Shown here piece after piece: positions 16,157 to 23,872 of a stretch of 40,857 nt of DNA (its first letter is position 1; every line of letters starts with the position of its first letter). This DNA is from Aquificota bacterium. Its GTDB lineage: Bacteria; Aquificota; Aquificia; Aquificales; QOAS01. The stretch covers positions 1-40,857 of the forward strand of contig JAADES010000005.1 in NCBI GenBank assembly GCA_013153315.1. The letters run 5' to 3'. The notes below the pieces were generated by a model that worked only from the letters and a program-made list of their open reading frames with translations, had not been told where the DNA came from and did no database searches. The translations under genes and the position numbers were made by a program.

Positions 16157-16160
16157 AAAT
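16155..16160 (+). promoter_or_regulatory. -10 element of the gene at 16169 (possible leaderless start)
   Basis: TAAAAT (five of six matches) is eight bases before the ATG at 16169, mirror-symmetric with the rimM element. Confidence 0.5.
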
Positions 16161-16168
16161 TCCGTGGT

Positions 16169-17173
16169 ATGGAGTTTATTAAAGCTTTGAACCTATACGT
16201 GGATTGGGAAAAGGGAAAAATTTACCGTAAAAAGGAAAAGGGATTTTTGGATAACCTACTGGGTATTTTTGGAAAATCCGACCAAGGGGAGGACTACGAA
16301 GAAATCACTTCCAAAGATGCGGAGCTAAAAGTTAAGAAATACAAACTGTTGGAGCTTTACGCCATAGCCAAAAAGTTGGGGAAAACCCAATTCAAAGAAA
16401 CCCTTAACGGTCAAGAGGTGGAAGTAAAAATAGAGCCCGACAAAGTAATTGTCGAAACTCCCCAACTTTATATGGAATACCGAGCCGATAAATTCATCTT
16501 AAAGAACAAGCAGACGGGCGAAACCCAAGAAAAAGAGCCAACCCTTCAAGAGTTCTACCAAATGTATAAGGAGATAAGAAAGCTCCTTGCGGCGGGAAGT
16601 GTGGAAAACTATGTCCACCTCAAAGCCCGCGAGCCCGAATTCAAACAGCAGTATAGCCAAATGGCCCAAGGAAACCAACCTATGACCCAACATACCCCTA
16701 TGGCGGGCGGATTCAATCAACAGCAGGGGGGCGGTTTCTCCTGGGGTAGCGCACTGCTGGGATTGGGCGGTGGAATGATATTAGGCTATCTCCTCGGCTC
16801 TATGATGGGTGAAGCCTTTGCCCACGAGGTGCAAACCGCCCCGCCCCTAAGCGAAGAAGAACAACAGCAATTGGAGCAGGCAGCCGAAGCCCCCGCCGAA
16901 GAAGTTATAGGGGCACCGGTTGAGGAGGTGGTTCAAATTGATGAAGTAGTAGAAGAGATACCCGAGCCCACCCTCGAGGATGTGGAAGCCTCCCTCGGCG
17001 ACGAAATAGGCCAAGATGTATTGGCCAACTTAGATGAAAGCGCCTTGGACGACGGTTCCGATATGGCTTCTTCCGAAGACTTCGGTTCGACCGACTTAGC
17101 CGACGCCGGCGACTTTGGCTCTGATGAAGATTTCGGCGGTTTTGACGATTTTGGCGGTGATTTTGATGTTTAA
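16169..17173 (+). CDS. Unknown protein with glycine-rich membrane helix and acidic DFG-repeat tail
   Basis: I do not recognise this 334-residue protein. Residues 1-160 are charged and beta/alpha-like, about 165-187 are Gln/Gly/Met-rich, and about 188-212 form a glycine-zipper-type membrane segment (LLGLGGGMILGYLLGSMMG). After that comes a highly acidic, Glu/Gln/Ala-rich and then Asp/Gly/Phe-rich tail with repeated DFG units (EDFGSTD, GDFGSDEDFGGFDDFGGD). The single helix between a folded domain and a disordered acidic tail suggests membrane anchoring or an oligomeric glycine-zipper. It is divergent from rimM. Function unknown. Confidence 0.65.
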   Translation: MEFIKALNLYVDWEKGKIYRKKEKGFLDNLLGIFGKSDQGEDYEEITSKDAELKVKKYKLLELYAIAKKLGKTQFKETLNGQEVEVKIEPDKVIVETPQLYMEYRADKFILKNKQTGETQEKEPTLQEFYQMYKEIRKLLAAGSVENYVHLKAREPEFKQQYSQMAQGNQPMTQHTPMAGGFNQQQGGGFSWGSALLGLGGGMILGYLLGSMMGEAFAHEVQTAPPLSEEEQQQLEQAAEAPAEEVIGAPVEEVVQIDEVVEEIPEPTLEDVEASLGDEIGQDVLANLDESALDDGSDMASSEDFGSTDLADAGDFGSDEDFGGFDDFGGDFDV

Positions 17174-17187
17174 AAAGTAAGGAAAAA

Positions 17188-18144
17188 TTAACTACCCTCC
17201 TTCTGTTGTTTTACTTTTTCCTTTAAACGGCAAACCATACAAATTTCCGACGGAGAGGGTTGACCGCAAATTTTACACTTTTGGAGTTCACCCTCTATAA
17301 GTTCCTCCTTTAGGGAACTGAATATTGGATAAACCTTCTTTAGGTATTCAAAATAGAACCTATACTTGGTTCCCAAAGCATGGTTCTCTATAAGGTTCAT
17401 TACATCTTTATAAAAATGCAAACTGGCGGTATCTCCGAGAGGACAACTCCGTTCGGTAAAAGGAATATTGTTGAGTTGGGCATAAAGTTTAATTTGCTCT
17501 TCGGTCATTTTTACCAAAGGTTTAACCTTTTTTGGGAAACCCTTTTCAGCGGGCAGGACGGGATATTTTCGAGCTAAATATTTTAGATTCCAGTTAATAA
17601 GGTTGGCCAGTAGCGAAGAACTTTCGTCGTCCAAATTGTGGCCTGTTGCAACCACGTTATAACCTAAATCGTTTGCTATTTTGTTAAATTGGTAACGTTT
17701 TATTCGCCCGCAAACCGAACAGGCGGTTCCCCTAACAAAGTTTTGCAATACAGGGATACCGGCTCCTATATCTTCCTCGAGTTTAACTATGTAGGGTTTT
17801 TTACCTAAGAGCTTTCCCAGCTCTATAACTTTTTCCATCGATTCGTCGGAGTAATCGCCTATTCCGAGGTGGATAAAAAAGGCATCGGCGTCGTAGCCCA
17901 AACGGTTTAACACATACCAAAGGGTTTGGCTGTCTTTCCCTCCCGAAACGGCAACTAAAATTTTTTCGTTGGGTTTGAACATTCGAAATTCTTTAATCGT
18001 TTCTTTAACCCTTTTTTCAAACCATTCTTTGAAATGTTCTTCGCAAAGAGCCAATCGGTGTTCTTTCATATATATGACCGACTCTTTTCGAAGTCCTTTT
18101 AATTTACATAACTTGCAAAGTTTCTTTTTGGAGGGTTTTCCCAT
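17188..18144 (-). CDS. ttuA: tRNA-5-methyluridine(54) 2-sulfurtransferase TtuA
   Basis: TtuA thiolates m5U54 in the T loop of tRNA, raising melting temperature in thermophiles. It has the N-terminal zinc finger (CKLCKLKG ... LALCEEHF), the PP-loop VAVSGGKDSQT, the Fe-S cysteines in TACSVCGRIKR and ERSCPLGD, and a C-terminal zinc finger CKICGQPSPSEICMVC, the order expected for TtuA rather than TtcA. An in-frame TTG at 18172-18174 would add ten residues; I prefer the ATG because family members begin close to the first cysteine. It follows minC on the same strand. Confidence 0.88.
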   Translation of the reverse strand: MGKPSKKKLCKLCKLKGLRKESVIYMKEHRLALCEEHFKEWFEKRVKETIKEFRMFKPNEKILVAVSGGKDSQTLWYVLNRLGYDADAFFIHLGIGDYSDESMEKVIELGKLLGKKPYIVKLEEDIGAGIPVLQNFVRGTACSVCGRIKRYQFNKIANDLGYNVVATGHNLDDESSSLLANLINWNLKYLARKYPVLPAEKGFPKKVKPLVKMTEEQIKLYAQLNNIPFTERSCPLGDTASLHFYKDVMNLIENHALGTKYRFYFEYLKKVYPIFSSLKEELIEGELQKCKICGQPSPSEICMVCRLKEKVKQQKEGS

Positions 18145-18206
18145 TTGGGGTTTAAATTTAAACAGCCCTTGCAAGGATTTTAAAAGGAGTTAAATCCAAT
18201 ATAGGG

Positions 18207-18839
18207 TTATTTGGATTTGTAATAACCCATCGGAACTATAACTATCTCATCATCTTGGATTTTGGCCATTTCGGGCCTATCGGGCTGGTCTAAAAGTTCT
18301 TCCTCTTCAACTATGGCGAAGATATTGGCAATTCTTAACTGTTGGGGTTGCATTTTGGAGGCGTAAATTACAGCGTTTTTGTCGCCCAAATAGCCCGCCC
18401 AAGCTACCCCTTTTAGGGCCCCCATTACAATTATGTTGCCCGCCGCAATAACTTCGGCCCCCGGGTTTACGTCCCCTATAATTATTACGTCGCCGTTGTA
18501 TTCTACCCTTTGGCCGGCCCGTATACTCTTAGTAACAATTTTGACCCTCTCTTTACCCGCCTGCTGGATAATGGATTCTTCCACTTTTTGGACGACTGTT
18601 TCCTTTTCCGAACGTTGGTAGAGGGGTTTAAAACCCAACTCTTGGAGGAAGTTTTCTATCTCTTTAACCGTTTGGGGAGAAACATTTTCTTTAGGGGATA
18701 AAAGGAAGGTTAAAGTTTTACCACTTTTGAAGAAATTGGAATTTAAACGCTCTTGGAGTTGTTTTTTTATTTTTTCCACATCGTCGGTATCTATATCTAT
18801 AACCAACACCGGGAGGGTTATACCTCTTATTGCCACCAT
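18207..18839 (-). CDS. minC: Septum-site determining protein MinC
   Basis: MinC inhibits FtsZ polymerisation and with MinD blocks division at cell poles. The 210-residue sequence has an N-terminal alpha/beta domain and the C-terminal beta-helix: RAGQRVEYNGDVIIIGDVNPG, IVMGALKGVAWAGYLGDK and AVIYASKMQPQQLRIAN. Length is in the normal range. A GGGAG Shine-Dalgarno six bases before ATG and a 12-base gap to the upstream 497-residue gene indicate an operon. minD and minE are not in the window. Confidence 0.93.
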   Translation of the reverse strand: MVAIRGITLPVLVIDIDTDDVEKIKKQLQERLNSNFFKSGKTLTFLLSPKENVSPQTVKEIENFLQELGFKPLYQRSEKETVVQKVEESIIQQAGKERVKIVTKSIRAGQRVEYNGDVIIIGDVNPGAEVIAAGNIIVMGALKGVAWAGYLGDKNAVIYASKMQPQQLRIANIFAIVEEEELLDQPDRPEMAKIQDDEIVIVPMGYYKSK

Positions 18840-18851
18840 TGGAAGCTCCCT

Positions 18852-20345
18852 TTAAACTTCTATAGGAGTTATACCCAACAGGTCAAGGTCGTCTATGAAA
18901 GTGTAAAGAATACTGCTATCCAAGGTTGCTAATTTTTGAATAAACTCATCGAAGGTTTTTGCCTCTAAGCCCAACCCTTCGGCGAGGGATTTCCAATGTT
19001 TGCTTAATGGGGCAAAGTCTTGGGGAAAGTCCCAGTTTTCCAAATTTACAAATACCGTGCTTATATTGGTCGAATCGATGGGATAACCGTAGGCTGGAAT
19101 TATATACTCGCTGTTTTCTCCGTAGCTTTTGAGGTGCTGGAGGGCAAATTTTATTCTCTCGTAGGAACCTATATTTGCCACGTGGAAAACCCTTAGGTGG
19201 GATAGGAATATTCGGTCAAAGAAGTCCACATCTTTTGAAACATAAGAACCGAACATTGTTCCTGTTATTAATACCCCGTTGGGGAAAAAGAATGCACTTT
19301 CAAATTTATTTCCTACAAAGGGTAAGTCTTCTATTTGCACCTTTTCGGGGGTTTCAAAATTTAATCTAAGCCCCAAAGTTTTTAGACGATATTTGATTAA
19401 ATCCGAAGTCAGGAATTTTATGTTAGGGTTTTTCAGTTTGAGGGACTTAATTTCTACCAAACTTTGTTCGTTTATAAAAGGTATTACCACCAGAGCGTTT
19501 ATTTCTAACTCTCCCAATTCGGCCAATGGTTGGGAATATATGGTGTAATCTTTGTATTGGAATTTATAGACCCTCCTTTCCCTTAGGGGGTTCTCTTTTA
19601 CCGCTTTAACCAGTTCTATGGAAACTTGCTTTTTGCTTTCTTGGGATACCACGGCAACTTTGGGTTTTGCAATCTCTGCCTTTAGAAGGCGGGAATAAAA
19701 CTCGGCACTGTCTTGGAACATTTCCACGTCTTCGTAGGCAATTGGTTCCAGAGAAAGCATTTTGGGTATAGAGTCGTCAATGTTTAATTTAGCTATTTCC
19801 TCGGTAGGTTTGTTGGAGCTTACCACCTGACCATGTTTTACTCTAACGGCATATAAAACATCCGAGGTTTCCAAATCCTTTACCGAAAGAATTCCATCGA
19901 AACCTATTTTGGAAAAAAGATTTATCAAATTAAAAAACCCGTGTTTGTAAAAGTTAAATTCCTTCTTGCCGTGTTCTATGTAATTTTTTAATTCATCCAA
20001 AGTTTTGGATAATCCTACGGTTTTAGTAAATAAGGTTAAAGGGTTAAAGGGAACCGTTTCAATGTTTGCTTCGGTAACGCCCAGACGGAGGAATTTTTCT
20101 AAATTTTCCTCCTTTTCAAGGAAAATAACAACTGCAGGTTTGGCATTTTTAGACTTTAAAATATCCCTTATTCCGTGAATAAAAAATTTCTCTAATATGT
20201 AAAAACCGTCAAACTTTCCCTTGTTGAGGTATTCTAAGAATTTTTGCTCGTTTGGTGCGGAAAGAACATTAATTTCCGTTATCATACTAAGTTGGGTCAA
20301 TAGGTTGGCCACCGCCTCGTTATCGTGTAAAGCTAATATGTTCAT
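18852..20345 (-). CDS. Pseudo-receiver / DUF4388 / MBL-like multidomain protein
   Basis: A 497-residue soluble protein that looks like three modules. Residues 1-115 resemble a response-regulator receiver fold (MNILALHDNEAVANLL ... VPFNPLTLF) but lack the phosphorylatable aspartate. Residues about 130-185 look like DUF4388 (LINLFSKIGFDGILSV ... RVKHGQVVSS). Residues about 260-450 resemble the ODP-type metallo-beta-lactamase fold (FPNGVLITGTMFGS, IIPAYGYPID) but without the HxHxDH ligands. All three modules therefore appear to have lost their usual active sites. It is operonic with minC. Domain calls are by pattern only. Confidence 0.5.
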   Translation of the reverse strand: MNILALHDNEAVANLLTQLSMITEINVLSAPNEQKFLEYLNKGKFDGFYILEKFFIHGIRDILKSKNAKPAVVIFLEKEENLEKFLRLGVTEANIETVPFNPLTLFTKTVGLSKTLDELKNYIEHGKKEFNFYKHGFFNLINLFSKIGFDGILSVKDLETSDVLYAVRVKHGQVVSSNKPTEEIAKLNIDDSIPKMLSLEPIAYEDVEMFQDSAEFYSRLLKAEIAKPKVAVVSQESKKQVSIELVKAVKENPLRERRVYKFQYKDYTIYSQPLAELGELEINALVVIPFINEQSLVEIKSLKLKNPNIKFLTSDLIKYRLKTLGLRLNFETPEKVQIEDLPFVGNKFESAFFFPNGVLITGTMFGSYVSKDVDFFDRIFLSHLRVFHVANIGSYERIKFALQHLKSYGENSEYIIPAYGYPIDSTNISTVFVNLENWDFPQDFAPLSKHWKSLAEGLGLEAKTFDEFIQKLATLDSSILYTFIDDLDLLGITPIEV

Positions 20346-20352
20346 TGTAAGA

Positions 20353-20358
20353 AATATA
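20353..20358 (-). promoter_or_regulatory. -10 element upstream of the minC operon
   Basis: Minus-strand TATATT (five of six matches) lies seven bases before the ATG at 20345. There is no Shine-Dalgarno sequence, so a leaderless start is possible. Confidence 0.5.
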
Positions 20359-20443
20359 AATTACTCTTACGCTTAGTTTTAGAAATTAATATACTTATAG
20401 AAGACTTTAACAGACTGTTTATAAAAGCTTTAAAACTTTTAGG

Positions 20444-20466
20444 CCCTTAGCCACAACTCATAAGGG
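20444..20466 (+). other. Hairpin in the pnp leader
   Basis: CCCTTA and TAAGGG pair across an 11-base loop about 65 bases before the pnp start. pnp leaders in enterobacteria fold into an autoregulatory RNase III hairpin; equivalence here is speculative. Confidence 0.3.
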
Positions 20467-20531
20467 TTATGTCCTCCTAACTCGAAATAATTTAATTCAT
20501 TGGAATGACACCCGAAAAAGGAGTTCAAGAT

Positions 20532-22793
20532 ATGGAAATAAAGAAAATTGAATTGGAGACAACATTACCGGGCCATCCCGAGCCCATTAAGATATCCACC
20601 GGCCACGTGGCAAACTTGGCCGACGGGGCGGTTATAGTCCAGCAGGGCGAAACAATGGTTTTGGTGGCCGCCGTAATGGACGAAAAACCGATGGAAGATA
20701 TAGACTTCACCCCGCTTGCGGTGGAATATAGGGAACAGACGGCGGCCTTCGGTAGAATTCCCGGAGGATTTTCCAAAAGGGAAGGTAAACCCCTCGATAG
20801 GGAAGTTTTGGTCGCACGGGTTATAGACCGTCCAATAAGACCGCTATTTCCCAAAGGCTACTATTACGACACCATAATCACCGCCCTATTGCTATCGGCC
20901 GACGATAAATATGACCCCGATGTTTTAGCAATAACCGGGGCCTCGGCAGCTTTGCACATATCCCGCATACCCTTCGAAGGCCCTATAGCGGGCGTGAGGG
21001 TTTGCCGAATTGACGGTAAATTTGTGGTAAACCCCACCTACGAAGAAAGAAAAAGGGCAGACTTGGACATAATTTTGGCCGGCTCCAAGGACGCTATAGT
21101 AATGGTAGAGGGCGGCGGAAAAGAAATTCCCGAAGAGGTTATGAACGAAGCCCTCTATTTCGGACATGAAGCCCTGCAACCTTTAATAAAACTCCAAGAG
21201 GATTTAAGAAAAATAGCGGGCAAACCTAAGTTTGAATTTGAAAAGATAGACCTTCCCGAGGAGTGGAAAGAAAAGATAAGAAAATTCGCCGCCGACAAAA
21301 TCTACCAAGCGTTGTTTATCAAAGACAAGCGTCAACGGAAAGAAACTTTAGACAGAATCTTGGAAGAAACCATAAAAGAATTGCAAATCCCCGAAGAACT
21401 ACTCTTTAGGGCGAAAGTCTACTACAAAGAGCTCGAAAGCGAAATTATGCGGAAACACCTCTTTGATACCGGAATTAGAATAGACGGTAGAAAACCCGAC
21501 GAAATTCGTCCCATAAGCATAGACATTCACCCCTTCCCCAGACCCCACGGAAGTGCCATATTCCGCCGCGGACAAACCCAAGCGGCCGTAAGTGTAACCC
21601 TCGGTTCGCCCGAAGAAGCCCAATTGGAAGAAAGCATCTACGAGGGCGAATGGCACCGTAGATTTATGCTCCACTACTTTATGCCGCCCTTCTCCACGGG
21701 TGAAGCCAAACCTTGGGGCCCGCCCAGAAGAAGGGAGATAGGCCACGGTTATCTTGCCCAAAGGGCGTTGGAACCCGTTATTCCCGATGAAGAAACATTC
21801 CCCTACACCATAAGGGTGGTATCCAACATCTTAGAATCCAACGGCTCCACCTCTATGGCAACCGTATGCGGTGCTTCGTTGGCTCTCTTTGATGCCGGCG
21901 TTCCGATAAAAGACAACAAACACGTAGCCGGTATCGCTATGGGTTTGGTAATGGACGAGAAAACAGGCCGCTACATAATCCTAACCGACATCCTCGGGGA
22001 CGAAGACCACCTCGGCGATATGGACTTTAAGGTGGCAGGAACCCGCGACGGTATCACCTCAATTCAAATGGATATAAAGGTTAAAGGTATCACCAAAGAA
22101 ATAATGGCCGAAGCACTGGAAAAGGCCAAAAAAGCCCGCAACTACATAATGGATTTAATGTATAAAGCAATTCCCGAACCCAGGAAAAAACTATCGCCCT
22201 ACGCTCCCCGCTTGGAAATTGTTGAAATCCCCGAGGAAAAAGGCACCCTCATTATCGGCCCCGGCGGTAAGACCGTTAGGGAAATTCAAGAAAAAACAGG
22301 AACCACCGTCTGGGTTCTCGAAGGCGGTAAAGTTTCCATTAGTGCTCCCAACGAAGCGGCCCTAGAAAAAGCTAAAAGAATGATTCAAGAGATAACCAAA
22401 GACGTAGAGGTGGGCGACGTTTACGTCGGAAAAGTTACCAGGGTGGAACCCTACGGTGCCTTTGTGGAAATTCTCCCCGGAAAGGTTGGTTTGCTCCACG
22501 TTTCCAAAATTCCCGGCTACATTCGCGACGCTAGAGACCTCTATAAAGTAGGAGACATAATTAAGGTTAAGGTTGCCGAGTTGGACGAACTGGGCCGACC
22601 TAAGTTCACAACCCGCGGTTTACACGAGGGGCAACAAATTCAGAACCTCTACACCACCGAATGGGGAGAAACCTACCAACAACAACTTAAAGAGGGAACA
22701 ACCTACGAACAACTTCAGGCAAAGAAAAAACAAGAGTCCCAAAACAAAGGTGAAGATAACAAAGAAGAACTTTCCAAGGACGAAATTACCTAA
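20532..22793 (+). CDS. pnp: Polyribonucleotide nucleotidyltransferase (PNPase)
   Basis: PNPase degrades RNA 3'-to-5' using phosphate. Two RNase PH domains are visible (start with GHVANLADGAVIVQQGETMVLV and SAIFRRGQTQAAVSVTLG), separated by an alpha-helical region, with the second-domain ILGDEDHLGDMDFKVAGT block. A KH domain (GTLIIGPGGKTVREIQE) and an S1 domain (VGDVYVGKVTRVEPYGAF) follow. A start at 20505 is possible, but ATG at 20532 has AAAGGAG eight bases upstream and begins MEIKKIELETTLPG, so it is preferred (753 residues). Confidence 0.95.
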   Translation: MEIKKIELETTLPGHPEPIKISTGHVANLADGAVIVQQGETMVLVAAVMDEKPMEDIDFTPLAVEYREQTAAFGRIPGGFSKREGKPLDREVLVARVIDRPIRPLFPKGYYYDTIITALLLSADDKYDPDVLAITGASAALHISRIPFEGPIAGVRVCRIDGKFVVNPTYEERKRADLDIILAGSKDAIVMVEGGGKEIPEEVMNEALYFGHEALQPLIKLQEDLRKIAGKPKFEFEKIDLPEEWKEKIRKFAADKIYQALFIKDKRQRKETLDRILEETIKELQIPEELLFRAKVYYKELESEIMRKHLFDTGIRIDGRKPDEIRPISIDIHPFPRPHGSAIFRRGQTQAAVSVTLGSPEEAQLEESIYEGEWHRRFMLHYFMPPFSTGEAKPWGPPRRREIGHGYLAQRALEPVIPDEETFPYTIRVVSNILESNGSTSMATVCGASLALFDAGVPIKDNKHVAGIAMGLVMDEKTGRYIILTDILGDEDHLGDMDFKVAGTRDGITSIQMDIKVKGITKEIMAEALEKAKKARNYIMDLMYKAIPEPRKKLSPYAPRLEIVEIPEEKGTLIIGPGGKTVREIQEKTGTTVWVLEGGKVSISAPNEAALEKAKRMIQEITKDVEVGDVYVGKVTRVEPYGAFVEILPGKVGLLHVSKIPGYIRDARDLYKVGDIIKVKVAELDELGRPKFTTRGLHEGQQIQNLYTTEWGETYQQQLKEGTTYEQLQAKKKQESQNKGEDNKEELSKDEIT

Positions 22794-22813
22794 CCTTTTT
22801 AAGTTCTTTTTCC

Positions 22814-22833
22814 AACAAAAAACTTCTTTTGTT
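22814..22833 (+). terminator. Terminator-like hairpin after pnp
   Basis: AACAAAA and TTTTGTT pair across a six-base loop, 21 bases after the pnp stop codon, and are followed by AATTTTTCG. It is A/T-only apart from one pair, so strength is uncertain. Confidence 0.4.
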
Positions 22834-22871
22834 AATTTTTCGTTAAAACCATTTTTAGTTCTTGAAATTTC

Positions 22872-22899
22872 TTGATAAAGCCCAATATTTGGAGATAAT
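22872..22899 (+). promoter_or_regulatory. speD promoter
   Basis: TTGATA, 16 bases, then GATAAT. Transcription would begin near 22906, right at the leader hairpin. Confidence 0.55.
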
Positions 22900-22907
22900 A
22901 AACTTTT

Positions 22908-22928
22908 TTGCCAAAAGGAGTTTGGCAA
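22908..22928 (+). promoter_or_regulatory. Leader hairpin presenting the upstream-ORF ribosome site
   Basis: A perfect 8-bp stem (TTGCCAAA/TTTGGCAA) with loop AGGAG. The loop is the Shine-Dalgarno of the tiny ORF whose ATG begins on the last paired base. Confidence 0.6.
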
Positions 22929-22957
22929 TGCTAACTTTCTTTGAAAAAATTCCTTAG
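22928..22957 (+). CDS. Nine-codon upstream ORF in the speD leader
   Basis: The frame encodes MLTFFEKIP and stops with TAG. Its Shine-Dalgarno (AAAAGGAG, 22913-22920) is seven bases before the ATG, perfect spacing. The stop codon overlaps the speD Shine-Dalgarno (AGGGAGG, 22956-22962), so its translation should influence speD initiation. In animals and plants AdoMetDC mRNAs carry regulatory upstream ORFs; whether this bacterial one senses polyamines is inference. Confidence 0.5.
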   Translation: MLTFFEKIP

Positions 22958-22969
22958 GGAGGTGGAAAG

Positions 22970-23371
22970 GTGGCAAAGGCCCTCGGTTTACACATTATTG
23001 CGGATTTGTACGGGGTCGAGGGTGACCTCATCGATAGGGTCGAGGACATAAGGGCGTTGCTCGAGGGAGCCGTTAAGCACGCTAAGCTAACAAAAATTTC
23101 TTCCCACTACTATCAGTTCAAACCCCACGGAGCTACCGGGGTAGTATTAATATCCGAATCCCATCTATCAATCCACACGTGGCCCGAATTGGGAATAGCC
23201 ACAGTTGACGTTTATACCTGTGGCGACCCCCAACAGTGTATAGAAGCTATGGACTACATTATCGAAAAGCTAAAGCCCGCGCGTGTGGATAAAAAAGTTT
23301 TCGAAAGGGGCCTTTTGCAGGAAGGGCAAAAGAAAACTTGCGAATTGGAAGTTAATAAATTGACCTTATAA
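22970..23371 (+). CDS. speD: S-adenosylmethionine decarboxylase proenzyme
   Basis: SpeD decarboxylates SAM to supply aminopropyl groups for spermidine and longer polyamines, which thermophiles make in quantity. This 133-residue class 1b proenzyme cleaves itself between E63 and S64 in LISESHLSIHTWPE, making the pyruvoyl group; the TVDVYTCGDPQQCIEAMDYI block with active-site cysteine is present. The start is GTG, seven bases after AGGGAGG. The leader holds a promoter, hairpin and nine-codon ORF. speE is not in the window. Confidence 0.95.
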   Translation: MAKALGLHIIADLYGVEGDLIDRVEDIRALLEGAVKHAKLTKISSHYYQFKPHGATGVVLISESHLSIHTWPELGIATVDVYTCGDPQQCIEAMDYIIEKLKPARVDKKVFERGLLQEGQKKTCELEVNKLTL

Positions 23372-23438
23372 AAAGTAAACCGATAAAAAAATTCCCCTTT
23401 TCGGTGTCTCATCTTTTCTTACCATTTCTAAAAGAAAT

Positions 23439-23467
23439 TTGAAAAACCTACCTACGGTGAAGATAAT
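23439..23467 (+). promoter_or_regulatory. rpsQ promoter
   Basis: TTGAAA, exactly 17 bases, then GATAAT, ending 23 bases before the preferred rpsQ start. Confidence 0.7.
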
Positions 23468-23490
23468 TAAAGAACCGAAGGAGGATTATG

Positions 23491-23805
23491 ATGGCAGAAA
23501 ACAAAACCCAAAAGTGGCATGAAAAAAGAAGGGAACTTGTTGGTATAGTTGTTAGCGACAAAATGGATAAAACGGTAGTTGTTAAGGTGGACAGGAAATT
23601 CCCCCACCCCCTATATGGTAAAACCGTTGTAAAAAGTAAGAAATACCACGCCCACGACCCCAACAACGAATGTAAGGTGGGGGACAAGGTTGTAATAAGG
23701 GAAACCCGCCCCCTATCCAAAACCAAAAGGTGGGTTGTAGTTAAAATCCTTGAAAGAGCTAAAACTTTTGAAACCGCAGAACAAGAACTTCTTCAAGAGG
23801 CTTAA
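23491..23805 (+). CDS. rpsQ: 30S ribosomal protein S17
   Basis: S17 binds 16S rRNA early in 30S assembly. The OB-fold pattern is clear: [21 protein letters not shown], then [40 protein letters not shown]. Two ATG codons are adjacent; the second (23491) has the better spacing, six bases from GGAGG. In most bacteria rpsQ lies between rpmC and rplN; here it is alone with its own promoter and terminator. A C-terminal extension ([17 protein letters not shown]) is slightly longer than usual. Confidence 0.95.
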   Translation: MAENKTQKWHEKRRELVGIVVSDKMDKTVVVKVDRKFPHPLYGKTVVKSKKYHAHDPNNECKVGDKVVIRETRPLSKTKRWVVVKILERAKTFETAEQELLQEA

Positions 23806-23825
23806 TAAAATCTCTTCTTTTCTTT

Positions 23826-23842
23826 CAAGAAAATTTTTCTTG
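23826..23842 (+). terminator. Terminator-like hairpin after rpsQ
   Basis: CAAGAAA/TTTCTTG with a three-base loop, followed by TATTTTCC, 20 bases after the rpsQ stop. It isolates rpsQ from the next gene. Confidence 0.5.
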
Positions 23843-23858
23843 TATTTTCCCCAATTCC

Positions 23859-23864
23859 TAATTT
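23859..23864 (+). promoter_or_regulatory. -10-like element of the helicase-like gene
   Basis: TAATTT lies eight bases before the ATG at 23873, with no Shine-Dalgarno sequence. The match to TATAAT is only moderate. Confidence 0.3.
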
Positions 23865-23872
23865 AAACCTTA

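Noticed and set aside
17156-17200. Terminator between convergent genes at 17173 and 17188
   Set aside because: I could not find a stem of useful length there; similar absence at 7367/7368, 10308/10312 and 27433/27440.
20505-20531. Longer start for pnp
   Set aside because: The extra nine codons contain the AAAGGAG ribosome site itself; the ATG at 20532 has correct spacing and N-terminus.
22573-22976. Open frames of 100 and 118 codons on opposite strands over the end of pnp and the speD leader
   Set aside because: They are shadows of pnp codons extended into an A/T-rich gap, with no family resemblance or ribosome site.
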